64,000 bases of DNA from Cristatella mucedo (lineage: Eukaryota; Bryozoa; Phylactolaemata; Cristatellidae). The notes beneath the pieces are model-generated. The model was not told the origin of the DNA. It was given only the letters and a program-made list of their open reading frames with translations, and did not search any database. The DNA lies in contig WPIO01000179.1 of the NCBI GenBank assembly GCA_009760855.2, positions 223,001 to 287,000 of the forward strand. The letters are read 5' to 3'. Numbering within the stretch: position 1 is the first letter of the stretch; the number at the start of each line of letters is the position of its first letter. This document shows positions 41,803 to 54,600 of the stretch, piece by piece. The position numbers and the translations under genes are program-made.

Positions 41803-43330
41803 CATAATAATAATAATAATAATATTGCACTTGATAAAGCGCCCTCAGAGAACTTAATCTCTTTCTAGGCGCTTTACATTTGCTGCAAAGTGATACGCAA
41901 TAGAATAGTAAGTAAAATCATGCTTGAAAAACAAACAAAATGAATAACATGGTTAGGGGTTACATGCACTGGGTCAGCATGCAAATGTGGTTAGTGGCAG
42001 CATGAACTGTGTCAGCACGCATAAGCACATCGAGGACGAATCACAAGGACCCACTAAATGCTCTCCTAAATAGGTATGTTTTTAAGTTTCTTTTAAATGT
42101 GGTCAGGTCAGGGGATGTTCTGATGCAGGTCGGGAGGGAGTTCCAGGCTGTGGGAGCATACGAGCTAAATGCACGGTCTCCAAAGGATTTAAGGTTTGTA
42201 CGAGGTATTTCTAGACTGTTGGATTCCGAAAAGCGAGTGGTACGATGCTTTGCCTGATGGTGTAGTATATCTGAAAGATAGGCTGGAGCCATAGAATGAA
42301 GAGACCTAAAAGTGAGCGACAAAACCTTGAAGTCAATCCGTTGCTTGACTGGTAACCAGTGCAGGTCGGCGAGAAGTGGAGTAATGTGGCAACTGCGACG
42401 CTCACGACAGACGAGCCTAGCTGCAGAGTTTTGCACCAGCTGCAATCGCCTGATCGCACATGCTGGTAGGCCAGTAAGCAGTGAGTTGCAGAAGTCGAGA
42501 CGAGATGTCACGAATGCATGGACCAACTTGGACGTGGTATCCTTATCTAAACTAGCCCTAATTTTAGCAATGTTATGAAGCTGAAAATAGGCTGATTTGA
42601 CTGTGGAGCTGATGTGGTCGTCTAACGAGAGGTCGCTTTGGAATATGACACCTAGATTTCGAGCTGATGCAACTGGAGATATGCTGGCAGAGCCAATTTT
42701 GAAAGTCAGCCTTTCCAATTTCTGAATAACACTAGGTTTGCCCATAACTAGTAAGTTAGTTTTATCATCGTTTAGTTTTAGAAAATTTGCTGCCATCCAT
42801 GATCGGATGTCATCAATGCATGCAGCAAGTGAGTTGAGAGAATTTGAGGTGCTCGAAGGCTGGGAGGGATCAAAGCAAAGGTACAACTGAGTGTCATCCG
42901 CATAGAAGTGAAAGCCTAGATTGTGCTTGGCAATCACATCAGCGAGAGGGAGAGTATAAACGGTGAAAAGGACCGGACCTAGCACAGAGCCCTGAGGTAC
43001 TCCATATTTTAGAGGTACTTCAGATGATCTTTGTCCATTCACGTCAACACTCTGGAGTCTCCCACTGAGATAGGACCTGAACCACTGCAGAGCAGTGCCA
43101 GTGATGCCCAGGCGAGATGAGAGGCGCTCTAGAAGTACTTTGTGATCGATGGTATCAAAAGCTGCCGAAAGATCAAGCAAAACAAGCAGAGACACTCTAC
43201 CCATGTCTGCATTCCTAAGTAGGTCGTTGTATACCCGAAGCAATGCTGACTCTGTGGAGTGATTAGCTCTAAAGCCAGACTGGAACTTACTAGCAAGGTG
43301 TGAGGTCACAATATGGCAACCAAGTAGCAA
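41803..43330 (-). mobile_element. 5'-truncated L2/CR1-type LINE with open reverse transcriptase frame
   Basis: Non-LTR retrotransposon copy. The minus-strand frame (43330 to 42041, 429 codons) is uninterrupted. It carries RT motif A 'DLSAAFDTIDH' (residues 53-63), motif B 'PQGSVLGPVLF' (112-122), motif C 'FYADDTQLY' (142-150) and the C-terminal 'LADLHWLPVKQRI' and 'FSSYAPTAWNSLP' blocks. A 3' untranslated region of about 240 bases ends in an (ATT)n tail (41804-41824). The endonuclease and N-terminal RT parts are missing, so the copy cannot move by itself. The intact frame, beside heavily decayed relatives, indicates a recent insertion. Confidence 0.92.
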
Positions 43331-43869
43331 CCCGTAGCTACTTTTCTAGTCTTTGGTGGCCACGAGGCCAACATCTTCCTGCATACCTAGCTGAACTGCT
43401 GCATCAGTTTCAGCCTCCTCAAGATACTAATAACACAGCAAACAAGTTGTAAGTACAATAAGGCTGATATCCGTAGCACCTTTGCCAAAAAAATCTGCGT
43501 GTATGCCCTCCCCCATAAAACAGGATGTCAGGGTTAAATTATATCTATTGAAAAATGCATATCCTTCTTCTGTTCTTGTGCTGAAGAAAAGCACAGGCAA
43601 GGGCAGTAATGAGCTTCTTTCAGGATACACCGGCCCACCACACAGCTGAGCCTAAGCAACACTTGAGGGGGAAGGAGTTGGTCAGACTGGCTCTTGGCAT
43701 CTCACAGTGGTGGCTTGAATTCAGCAACCAGTACGCCCTTGCATTTTACAGATTACTTTTTATAACATTCTCCTTTCAAGTCACTTGCATCAACCTCCTA
43801 GGAAGGAATCAATCGCTGCCCAATAATCAGGGCAATTGGACATGGAAAAAAGATTTATGTCAATAGACG
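43331..43869. other. No gene seen
   Basis: No domain or splice-bounded exon recognised. This is the 5' flank of the truncated LINE. Confidence 0.45.
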
Positions 43870-44230
43870 CATGCTTGAACAATAACAATAATTTATAAGA
43901 TTTTTTCTATGGCAGACAAAGAGAACTAGATCTCTTCCTAGGCACTTTACATATGCTAGAAAGGAAGTGTGGCTATTGGTTAGTCGTAACATGCTCATTC
44001 TGCATGATTCAGCACAAAAGGAAAACTCGCGCGGGGTGGGGGGGGCAGAGCAAATTCCTTGAGGATCATGTCAGCTTTAGCTTCCTTTCAAGTGTCATAA
44101 AATCAGTGGATGTCTTGACGTCAGTTGGGAGTGAGTTACAGGCTTTGGGAACATATGAACTGGATGCACTGCCCGATTAGGAAGTATTTCGCTTAAGAAG
44201 GCTGGAGCAAGAGAATGGAGGGACATCTCG
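43870..44230 (-). mobile_element. LINE 3' fragment
   Basis: The plus strand reads an AAT-like tail (43880-43892), then 'agagaactagatctcttcct' and 'aggcactttacatatgctag', then 'gggagtgagttacaggcttt', all matching the 3' end of the LINE. A poly-G run lies at 44035-44046. Confidence 0.75.
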
Positions 44231-44843
44231 CTTGTAGATAGACACTAGCACTTCACAAGCAGACTGCATCTTGGCCAAACTCACACACGTTAGGATAATA
44301 CAGCCATGTACCCGCAGGGCCCGGCTCTGTAGTTCCCAGCAGCTGGGTAGTCCTTATTTGCGACTCGTGCCTTCCAACTGCAGACATTCCGAAATGAAAG
44401 GGTGCACGTGAGCGCAATTCGTAGTATCGCAAAACCAGCTTTTATTACAGCCGTGCAGCTCCTCGAAAATCTCCCGGTCTACGGTTACCTCGTGGTGCAT
44501 CCCGGCTACAGTACAAACTTCCCACGTGACTGCAACCAATCACCTATATCAGTAAATGTTGTATTTCACTGCTTAGGGATAGGTTAACTTTAAGTCATTG
44601 GCAGTATCAGTATCCCATGTCCTTCCAAAAGTGCAGCACGATTACTAGATGCATGTAACTACTGCACACCAGCAAACCAGACACCTTTGATGTATTTTTC
44701 CAAATCGTTTCGGGATTCTTTTTCGAGCGGAAAAGCCGTTCTCTTACGTGGCCCATGAGCCACACAAAGCACAGTGCGACTATGGTAGTGCAGAAAATGA
44801 GCTAAGCAAGTGAAGTGAAAATGTTTGTACAAGCGGTACTCAC

Positions 44844-45159
44844 TTGCTGTCGGGATTTTCGAGTGCGCTTTTCGCTTGGCCCGCCGAAGGCACTCACACG
44901 AGCGTCTGTCTAGCTTTATAGGTCGTTCTGAGTAGTAGAGAAAAAGCACAGCCAAACAGCGTTCAAACGTTGTCGTGCAGTATTTGGTTTCCACGTGTCT
45001 TTGAATGCACCGCCAACCCAGAGCAAGACGGAAGTGACTCAATCGAGCACGCCGCAGTCGGATCAGCGTAGCATTACAGCTATCCCTCTGGCGGCTTTCC
45101 CCCACCACTCCAACAGCTGGTAGGAAAAGTATCCCTACAGCCCCCTGGAGGATGCTCAA
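44844..45159 (-). CDS. Possible first exon of a divergent gene
   Basis: A minus-strand ATG at 45159 opens a frame that continues to a consensus donor (gtgagt) just after 44844, about 105 codons, with a basic C-terminal part ('ECLRRAKRKAHSKIP'). No family is recognised and the N-terminal part looks non-coding, so this may be a 5' untranslated exon. A second minus-strand open stretch at 44354-44539 could belong to the same gene, but no joint was verified. Confidence 0.25.
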
Positions 45160-45588
45160 ATTGCAATATAAAATAAATTAAATTTATAAATTCATTATGT
45201 GGATAAACAATAATGAATGTCATGACGGTGCGTTAAAGCCGAAAGGAATAAGAACAACAGTCAGGAGAGCCACCCGCCAATTTAGCGCATGCGCAATCGG
45301 CTGAGCGACCGATCCGGAAAATGGCCGTGGCCGTATCCTCGCTTTAAGGAATCGATATTTGCCTTGTAATTTTCATTTTGTTATCCGTAGCCACATGGAA
45401 AATTTGCGTAAAGGCGGATGCTGAACAGCCTCCTGCTCACTTGTTACTTATACTAAAAGGATTTGGTGAGTCACGGACTCTTCTCCCGGAAACGAGCCAA
45501 TTTGTAGAGCACTATTTGGTTCGCTAACACCTGTACGTGTCGTTTCGTCGTTTTCGTAGCGCCGCTATAAAATCCTCGTAACCTGAAG
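45160..45588. promoter_or_regulatory. CK1 promoter region, possibly bidirectional
   Basis: A CCAAT box at 45277-45281 and a near-perfect palindromic NRF1-type site (agcgcatgcgca) at 45284-45295 lie about 300 bases upstream of the kinase ATG. A 'gaaaatggccg' stretch at about 45317 resembles a YY1 site. A donor-like gtgagt at 45466 and 'tttcgtag' at 45552-45559 could bound a small intron in the 5' untranslated region. The minus-strand first-exon candidate lies directly on the other side. Confidence 0.5.
45284..45295. promoter_or_regulatory. NRF1-like palindrome
   Basis: The sequence agcgcatgcgca matches the animal NRF1 consensus (YGCGCAYGCGCR) except at the first base. NRF1 sites are typical of TATA-less housekeeping and bidirectional promoters. 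Confidence 0.6.
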
Positions 45589-45664
45589 ATGGAGCTTCGT
45601 GTAGGCAACAAATATCGATTAGGAAGGAAGATTGGAAGCGGCTCCTTCGGCGACATATATCTCG
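45589..45664 (+). CDS. CK1 exon 1
   Basis: ATG with A at -3 and G at +4. Encodes '[20 protein letters not shown]' and the rest of the glycine loop. Donor gtaagc at 45665, one base over. Confidence 0.97.
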
Positions 45665-48600
45665 GTAAGCAGATTTTTCATTGTGATGCCCATCGATGCT
45701 TACGGTGAATATTATTGCATGGACAGGGGCATTTTAGTATGAGTTCGTGCTTAGCAGAAGCAAATGCTTCGAGTTTCTGAGTTTTTTGGAACCGTGACTT
45801 CGCCTATGAGTTACGGTGTGTTGTGTTGTCAGACTTGGCGAATCGGCCTGCATTGGCATTTGCAATGGCGTGTAGCTGATGATCCAACCATCTTGCTCGT
45901 CTACGACCGTCCAATAATTAGCTGATATTTCTGGCTAACGCTAGTTGGAAAATGAGTCTCGTTGGTTAAAATGTGGAAGTTACGATGTTATAAGTGTTTC
46001 TTTGGACTGAAGCAAAATGCCGCTTCGATAGGCTGGGTTCACACGCAAATCATGACCGTCATTGCGGCTATTGGTCCATCTAGGTCATAGATAAGCTGAT
46101 GCCCTCACTGAATTGTTAAAAGATCTGCAGGTCACTTCTATCCATCCTTAGTAGATGGCAAAATGGTTGTTATCGACAGCATACCCTTTGGTTTGACACA
46201 AAGGTTTGTGAAATATGGTTGTATGTTTCTCGGCTAAAAGTTCTGAGGATCGGTCGGCCATGCGGTGACACGGTAGGCAGCTTGAGCCTCATGACTTCGA
46301 TCATACCATTGAACTCACTTTCTAAGCCAGTCTTCAAAAGCATAGCTGTGCATTACAGCTGTTAAGCAGCTGCAGCAGTGAGCTGTGCATTTGACGAATT
46401 CAAAATGCTTTGTAAACGTAACGCCAGCTGAAAGACACTCGGGCGATTTGCATGCGACCATTAGAGCCCGTGCATTGCGATCATTCGAGTCCGTGCACTA
46501 GCCTTGTTTTTCTTTTCGGCCGTAGAAGGTAGAGACGAATATAACCCGTATTAGGTCGTTAATGAAAGTCGATCCGTGATCTTGGTGCATGACACAGGGG
46601 TGTGGCTTTATTTAAATGCTATTTGTAAGTTATGTTGTGATTAAAGTGATGCCAATGTGTTGAGAGCCAGCGAGTGTACCTTTTAGTGTTGAGACCCGGT
46701 GATTGTACATGCTAAGTCAACCATATGTCCATAGTCCCATTCCGAGTGACTGGGCTAATCCGACAGGCTTGCGCTGAAGCGCCAAAGTATAGTGGGTCCG
46801 CTGCTTCCCCGGACAAGTAAGTGTCCATCTAGCATCTCCAAAAATGGCTTTGGTCCACTTTGGCCGAGGCTCTGTCCCCGACTTAATCCAGCTCCTTGAC
46901 GCCTCTTTTCTTTAATTAGCCTTGCTGTTGAGCTTCAAATCTTCCTTTGTTGTCGGCTATCTGGAGGCCATATCTGCAATAGAGGTGGGGCTTGTTTGCA
47001 CGCACGGAGCTGCTGCTGCTTTTTCGGGTTGTTTAATGTGGGAGGGGCATAGATCAAGCATTAGTCCTGCCGTTGTTCCATGTTTTTATTTGCTGAATAA
47101 TCGAGAGAAGCTGCTGCAGCCATTGTGCTGCTATGCGTTGGCCACACCATATCCACTCCACTGTGCCATGCTCGAACAGTTCAGGGCAGTCTCAAGGGGC
47201 AATTGGGGGGGGCTGGCACATATGTATGCCGTTGATCTCGGGCAGCCTCGGTAGCAGCTGGCCATAAGCTAGGGCCAACAATCATGTCGGTGTTATGTAT
47301 TGCCAACAGAACCCTTTCTGTGATGCTGTGCTTTCTAATGATAAAAAGAAGACTTTATCGTTGTTGTTGGCAGGAATGAGTGGATTGAATAACCTTTCCT
47401 TCTGGTTTTGGTGCTTGTGTGTTCAACTGCTTGAATGCAGCATGACATGTATCGATCGTTCTTTCTTTTTGGTGCAGCCTTCTTTTAGGATTCATTATCA
47501 CTCAAGGTGTCGGTTCTCGTTCGTACTACATGCATGCATACGTGGACAAGTTGGAAGTTAGTACCTGAAAACTGAAAATTCCAATGCCTATGCTGTCTTT
47601 GGCTGGGACTGGCTCAGATGCATGAGACCATGCTAATCGTTGTATCGTCATAATAAACGTATTAGTTTCATTCACATTCAGGCATCAGAAGAGACAATTA
47701 TTCTAGTATCGCGATGCTGAAGTTAGTTGAAGACCAAGTAGGTTGGATGCCAAAGAGTTGTGTGGACTGATGAATCCAAGTTTACCATATTGAATAATGC
47801 GGGCATATGTGATGGAAATTCTATGTTGACTGCCTTAAGAAGACGATGTGTAATTCTGGAGTTGATTAGTGATGGCATGAGACTTCTGCGCAGCAGCTAG
47901 TACCGGAACTCGAATGCATGGTAAGTATTAATACGCATCATAAATACGTGTGTGTCATAAAACGTCACCATTGCAAGCCCTATGGTTCAAAGTTAAGTGG
48001 CTTTTGTGTAATTCTGGAGTCGATGAGTGATGATATGATATTGCTGTACAGCAGCTAGTACCGGAACTCTAATGCATACCAAGTATTATGAGGCACCGTA
48101 AAAACTTGTATGTCATAAAACGTTGCCATTCCAAGCCCTGTGGTTAAAAGTCCGAGTGGCTTTCGCTATGCATGCTCTAGGCACACATCACGAGATATGT
48201 CTTGTTTGACGCTATTGGTCACAGCTGGCAAGAAAGTAAAGCTCGTGCTAGTTTGAATTTAGTTGTTCCACTGTGTAGTTTGCCTTGTCTTGCTCTGACT
48301 CGGAATGTATGCACATATGAAAGCAGTGCATCATAATTTACCAGTTAAAGCGATGCACATTTTAGTTAGTATAGCAGCTTGTTTTTGCTTGTGATGGCAC
48401 CTGTGTTTGTGGATGTGGAACACGGACCTTGAGTGCTGATTCAGTCATTTTGGCACTGCCTCATTCCGATCTTTGGCAGGGCTTTCCTCCGACTAATTGT
48501 CAAATCTCATTCGATCCTTGCCTGGCTCCTTTGCCCGCCGAGGGTTGACAGATTCCTTACTGCAAACACGGTGTCAATTCTGGCCCCTGTTAATGAATAT

Positions 48601-51600
48601 GCGTTGTTAACTGATTTCTTTATTGCCGGCAGCGTAGCATGTCTCCCCTACCTTCCTGCAAGCTCCGTATAAGTTGTTCAGTTTGATTTGGCTAAAGCTT
48701 GGCCGATGGGCATCACTTATCATTTCACGGTGAAGATGCAGTCATGATCGCCATTAAGGTTATGCCGAGGCATTTACTTACCTGGTGTTTACCGAACCCC
48801 AGCTTCTGATTGTGAGGCACGAGTCTGGAGTTGCCAATGATGCTGCCTTGCCCACCCTGGGATCTTCCCTGTTGGTAAGCCTCGATCTATTGGCAGCAGC
48901 CGGGTGGAGCCAGGTAATCAGGCTGCAGGTCGATTCTGGAGAATGCAGCTGTTGCCAGTGGCCTGTAACGAACCAGTGCTCCCAAGCTTCGGATTATTGT
49001 GACTGAAGAAGCAGGAGCGGTTGCTGAGATCAGCCGGCCGACCGGATTTTATATTACTCTATTATGCAGTGTACCTGCTTTAGGCTGTAGAGCCTGCACA
49101 ATGCATGTGGAAAACGTATGTACATATATCGCCCTACGTCGCCGAGGGAAATGGCGCCTTCTGCTGCCATATTTGTGTGTGCAGATGCGATGCCGTCTCG
49201 GTACTTCCTCGTTGGCACGATGAGCAGCGGTTGCATCTTGTTCCAAAAGTACCCTTCGATGGCCTGCTGCATGGCTTGTTGCTCGAGTTGCTCTACTCTG
49301 CTTTAGCAATGTCCTAGTACTGGGGTTTTTTTCATCAGCCAGTAAGGGGCATCTCGGTCGACCCATGGGTTTCTTTTTAACTACTGGTCTTTCTCCATCG
49401 TGGTGCCTCCTGCTGCCGTCTGTGCTTGCACTCCCGGTGCAACTGCTGTGGCATTCGTTCGGCCTCGGTCCATCCCGTGGTACTATAGATCTGTCAACTG
49501 CTGTGTGGTTGTATGCATATGGTCACACACTGCTCCGTGACAGGGGTGGTTGTGTAGCTAGGTCCTAGGGGTTCACTCGATAAGTGAGCTGCAGCATTGT
49601 CTTGCTGCTGATACTGTTGCCGCCTCTGCTGTAGCTGCCGTTGTTGCTGTGTTGCCTCAGTTGCTGAAATGCAGTTGTATGCCATTGAAGTTGCATATGA
49701 TGCTTCGTGCTTCTGCTGTTGCCATGCTGCTGGCTGGGTTGAAATTGCTCACCTATTTGCCTGGAGTGCAATCGACTGCTATTTCCTGTGCTGGGTGGGA
49801 AGCCTTCTGGCAGTGTTTGACTTGTGTCCACATGTGTACGGCTCAAAGGCTTGGCTTAATATAATAATATAATTCATTTACATAGCGCCGTAGGCGAACA
49901 ATCTCTATTCATGCTCTTCACATATGCCATGGGGCCCACGACCTCAGTCATCATATGCATTGACCTTGATCAAGGCGAGCACCTTAGCCACTGGGCTTAA
50001 CCAGCGCTGCATGGCTTCTGTTTAACTGGCATAGCGTTTGTTAGATCGTTCATCTGGGCTCATTTGCAATACCATTTCCTTGAGCTCTACCAAGCCACGT
50101 GGGGTTCTGCTACGTCCTCTTTTTTTTGTTTTGATTGAAACATGTCGACATAACTTTTGCGGTGGAGTACCAGGCACATGTCTTAAGAAATTATTTTGTT
50201 AACTCTAAAGGGACGGATATTTCATCTGGGGAAGAGGTCGGCATCAAGCTGGAATGTGTGAAGCTGAAACACCCACAGCTGCACATCGAAAGTAAGATCT
50301 ACAAGTGTCTTCAAGGAGGAGGTGAGTGCTGTTTCATCCATCCAGGTCTACTTGTGTGTTAACTCACGACCTGATTGCAGATGGATGGCCGTTTCAGGCG
50401 CTGTGCTTGTTTTTTTATATCGGCTTGAATGCAACGAACATTTTAGGCAAGAGAGTTGCGTTAGTCACGCTACGTGTGACTGGTTTCAGCATTCGGGCTT
50501 TGAGTGGGTCGAGTCAAGTATGATGCCGCAAGGGAGTTTGCATGCCTCGATCTTTGTCAAAGGATGGTCACCACTGCGAGATTCTGAATTGGCAACGTGC
50601 TGGCCACATATTAGAGCTGGCCTTAGAGACAGAAAATTGCTATAGCCTCGGCCGGCGATTAGACTAGCAGCTGCATGGACCGTTTGGCCCCTTCTCCTGG
50701 TGAGGACTATGGCCTCCAGTGAAGGCCACCATGACCCTGTAGCAAGGTCTGCCGCAGTCTCTTGGGCTTGTTTTATAGTCAAGACCTGCAGTTCTGCTGT
50801 CTAGGTGTCCTACCAAAGTGCTGTAGCAGGCGGCTGCAATAATATGAATCGATAGTGTGAATGCACGTCATATTGTAGCATGGACCGTGATGGTAGTAGT
50901 ACTTGGCTGTGAAAGCTGTTCTGGCAGTAGACAAAGCATGGGACAAAACTTGGCCAATGGTAGAGTGCTAAGCAGGTGTCATTACGGTCGTCCACATAGG
51001 GACGAGGGTGTGGAGATGGTGCAGTTCTCTTAGCCTCCCGTTAAAGGGTTCGGTCATTGGGGGCGTGGCAAAGGTCGGTCTGACAGCTTAGGTCGTGATG
51101 GCTCAAGTGCTTAGCAGTAGATGTGTAGTTAAGATGTTTGGATGGCACTCAGCAGTCTCGTGGCAACCCTTGCTGCTGGTGCCAAGGCAGTTCCGTCTTG
51201 TTAGGGGAGTGTAGGAGAGTTTACTGTGGGTTGCTTGAACGATTGATTATAAGCCTAATTGGCACGGTAACCGAGGCCCCACTCGTAACCACTCCTTCAC
51301 ATCATCCCATCTGGACTGGTGGTGTCGAGTTACTTGGCCAGTCCTCACTCTTATGTTGATGCCAGTAAGCAGGCATAAATTGTATGTACCCAGAAGGCCG
51401 GCAGACGAGATTGGCAGATGGTGATCTGGGCTCTATCCGGCACGGCCGATGTCGAGTCAGCCCTGCAAGTATTTACATTCGACATTGATAACTTGAAAGA
51501 CTGGCCCAATCATTTTGTTACTAACCTCTGACCCACATGGTATGGATGAGTCTAATAAACTGTAGCTGAAATAGCTCGTCGGACTTTTATCCTGTTGTAG

Positions 51601-54600
51601 CTCGTGTGTCGGTGTTGAGAAGCAGGCCTTGCTGCCTAGGTGAGCCTGGTAATGCCTATCAATCAGCCTCAGACGTACAATTTATTGACAGGTTCCAGAT
51701 ATCCACACAAAGCGTGGCAGCAACCAGGGCCGCCCCCTATTCCTATTGGCCGTCACTGGCGATGAAATTATGTTTTAATTCCACTCGTTGAGCAACCGTC
51801 TAGTTCCTGTTGAATAAGCACCATGACTTAGAGCTATAATTTTTCGATAATCCCTAATCTAGCCGGCCTACATGAAAATGTAGCAGGTCGAATGTTGCAG
51901 CCCCCCACATGTATGAACGTCCTGGCTCTGCCACTGCTTGTGGATATGTGCTTGGCCCACTTTCAACATCCCCCACACCCTTGTTACTAGCAGTGAGGAA
52001 TCTCGGAAACAAGTGCAAAGGATGCAGCTGAAGCACAGCCGTGTCTATATTTCTCTGTGGGAGTCACGTGAGCCTGTTCTGCATTGGTGTGTACTACTGC
52101 AGTAGCTGATTTAATGGCATCCAAGCAAGAGTTGCATTTTTCTTAACGGTCCCAGGTCTCTATTCGTTACCCACAACACTTGTTGCTTGGTGGCCATCTG
52201 CTACCCACCCAGTGTTTCGACGAGCAACTTGAAGTGGTAGCCCATACGGTCCGACCGACGAAAACTTGACAGTGATGGGTGTGCATTCGTGTGTGGGATG
52301 GGAGTGGAGAGGCACAGCAGAACCTGCTGTCGACCATGCAGCAAGCGCACCGCCTCGGGGTTAGTCGTGTATGCAAGCAGCAGCACAAGTGGCAATCATG
52401 GCAAACGTGGCATGATGCACAGCCCCGCTTACTGGTGAAAGTGCATGGGCAGCTTTCGTGGACCAAGTGCACCGTTAAGGAACGGTTCGCCTAACACATT
52501 GTCTACCCGTTGCTGAGTGCATGGTCGATGAGTTTGCCAAAGCCTGAATTGGCCAGGCAGGAGGCCCGGCATGGATCTGGAGAAATCGTGCTCGTCTTTT
52601 GTCAGCTTGTGCAGCGTGCAGAAAGAGTTTAATGGCGTTGCTCGGTCTTTTGATAGTATCCCTATTTTAAATAGGTTGGTCACGATTGCCTGCTTTCACT
52701 TACCTTTTGCCAGTTAGCAAGTCGTGTGTAGCCTTGCCGGCCTCATCCTAAGATTGGGTTGTGGCTACTCACTTCCGCCCGGAGCCTAGGCGAGTGGGCT
52801 GTGTATTAGCTCTCCAACGTGCTCTCTCTTTCTCTCTCTATCTCTCTCTCTCTCCTCTCTCTCTCTCCTCTCTCTCTCTCCCCAGGCTACTTACCGAGCA
52901 GGCTTTCGGATGCTGCATTGGTTGCCTGGTCACCATCAGGGTGTCCACGCAGTGACTACTGGCAGCACGTCTGCACCTGGGAGACAGGGCTGTCCCTGGA
53001 ACTTGAGCTTGTGGGTGTGCTGAGCTGTGAGCTGGCAGTGATTACCTTGGGCCGACCCGGTGATTAAGTACTGGAAGTTGAGGGGCTGCTGCTATCGTTG
53101 TTGGAGGTCCAGATGGTGCACTTCGGTGCCCTCTGTTGTCAACCGCCAACTCTTGGTTCATTGGCATCGCCCGATCTTGGTTGTCCCCCAAGCACACTAG
53201 AGAGCTGGTATGTCTGTAGGACTGTGTGGGGATGTGTTGACCCGAAGGAGCTGCCGGGCTCCCTGCGCTCTTTCGTACCTACCTCACCGCTGCCTGGCGC
53301 TCACGCAGCAGCAGTGAGCACTTGCAGCAGCAGCATCGGTCGCTGGGTCTAGGCAGCTCGATGTGCTCGTTGCAGTCGGAATTCCCATCATTAAATGGTG
53401 CGGCGCTGAGGGTGACTACAACGTGATGGTCATGGAGCTTCTGGGACCAAGCCTCGAAGATCTGTTCAACTTCTGCTCGCGCAAATTCAGCTTGAAGACG
53501 ACGCTTCTCCTCGCTGACCAGCTGGTGCGTTCGTGGAGAGCGTTGCACACTGCACTGCCGCCGCCGCTGCTGCCCCGGAAGGCGGGCCGCCTTTCAAAAG
53601 GACACGCGCCCTCTGCCGCTTCGCTCGTTCTGCTCCTGTAGCTAGTAGTCAGTGCTTGCTGTGGGCGGTTTTCTGTAGGGAAAGCATGTTTGTTTGATTG
53701 TGATTGTACCACCTGTGCTCCCAGCAGAGGAGCATGGCGGTGCGCTAGTTAGCATGCATAATGCAAAAAAAACAATGCTCTTTGTATGGAACTTAAAATG
53801 CCGGAAATTGTATCGTTAGCTTTCGCGATACCCCAGGCGCTGCAACTGGGTGCTTCCCTTCTTCCCCTGTCCCCCACCCCTCGATAAAGTAGAGGTGAAG
53901 CTTAGCTGATTGAATAGCCTCGTCCATGGAGCAGTAGAAGTGCCTTAACGGCTGTGACCACCGCTTGCAATGGGCTGCACGAATCGAACCACGACCTCGT
54001 TTGTCAAATGCTTGCACTTTACCCCTGGCCCAAGACCTAGGAGCGATCCGTAGGTCACATACTCATCGTACCCGGCAGGTCTTATGCCAGTTTCCCAATA
54101 CTCGTCTACGCCAAGGCCTTTGCCTGCTGCTTCTGGATTTCAGCATTGTTCCTTCCGCATCCCCGACTTGCCGCCGAGGAGCTGGCATTAAAGTGTGTGC
54201 TGGTCTTCGACCTCGGCCTTCTCGTTGGCGTGCAGCTTCCTGTTCTATTGTTCTGTTTTCGTGCGCAAATTGTTGCAGTTGGCTTTTCGGTCGCCTTGGC
54301 TGCGTATTTTTCTCTCAGCATTGCTAATACTGCTCGCCTTGCGCCCTGGCACACGAGAATGCATGCAGGCTAGCCGGTGCCGCGCCGAGCTCTCGACGCT
54401 GTCGTGCCGCGCCATCAGTCGCGATGTGCTGTGAACCGCTACTGCCCTTTTCGTGCTGCAGATAAGCAGGATCGAGTATGTGCACTCTAAGAACTTTATC
54501 CATCGCGATGTTAAACCCGACAACTTTCTCATGGGCCTTGGCAAGAAAGGCAACCTTGTGTACATAATCGATTTCGGGTTAGCCAAGAAATACCGCGACA

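Noticed and set aside
45566-45572. TATAAAA box for the kinase gene
   Set aside because: It lies only 17 bases upstream of the ATG, too close to direct initiation before the start codon; the CCAAT/NRF1 region is a better promoter candidate.
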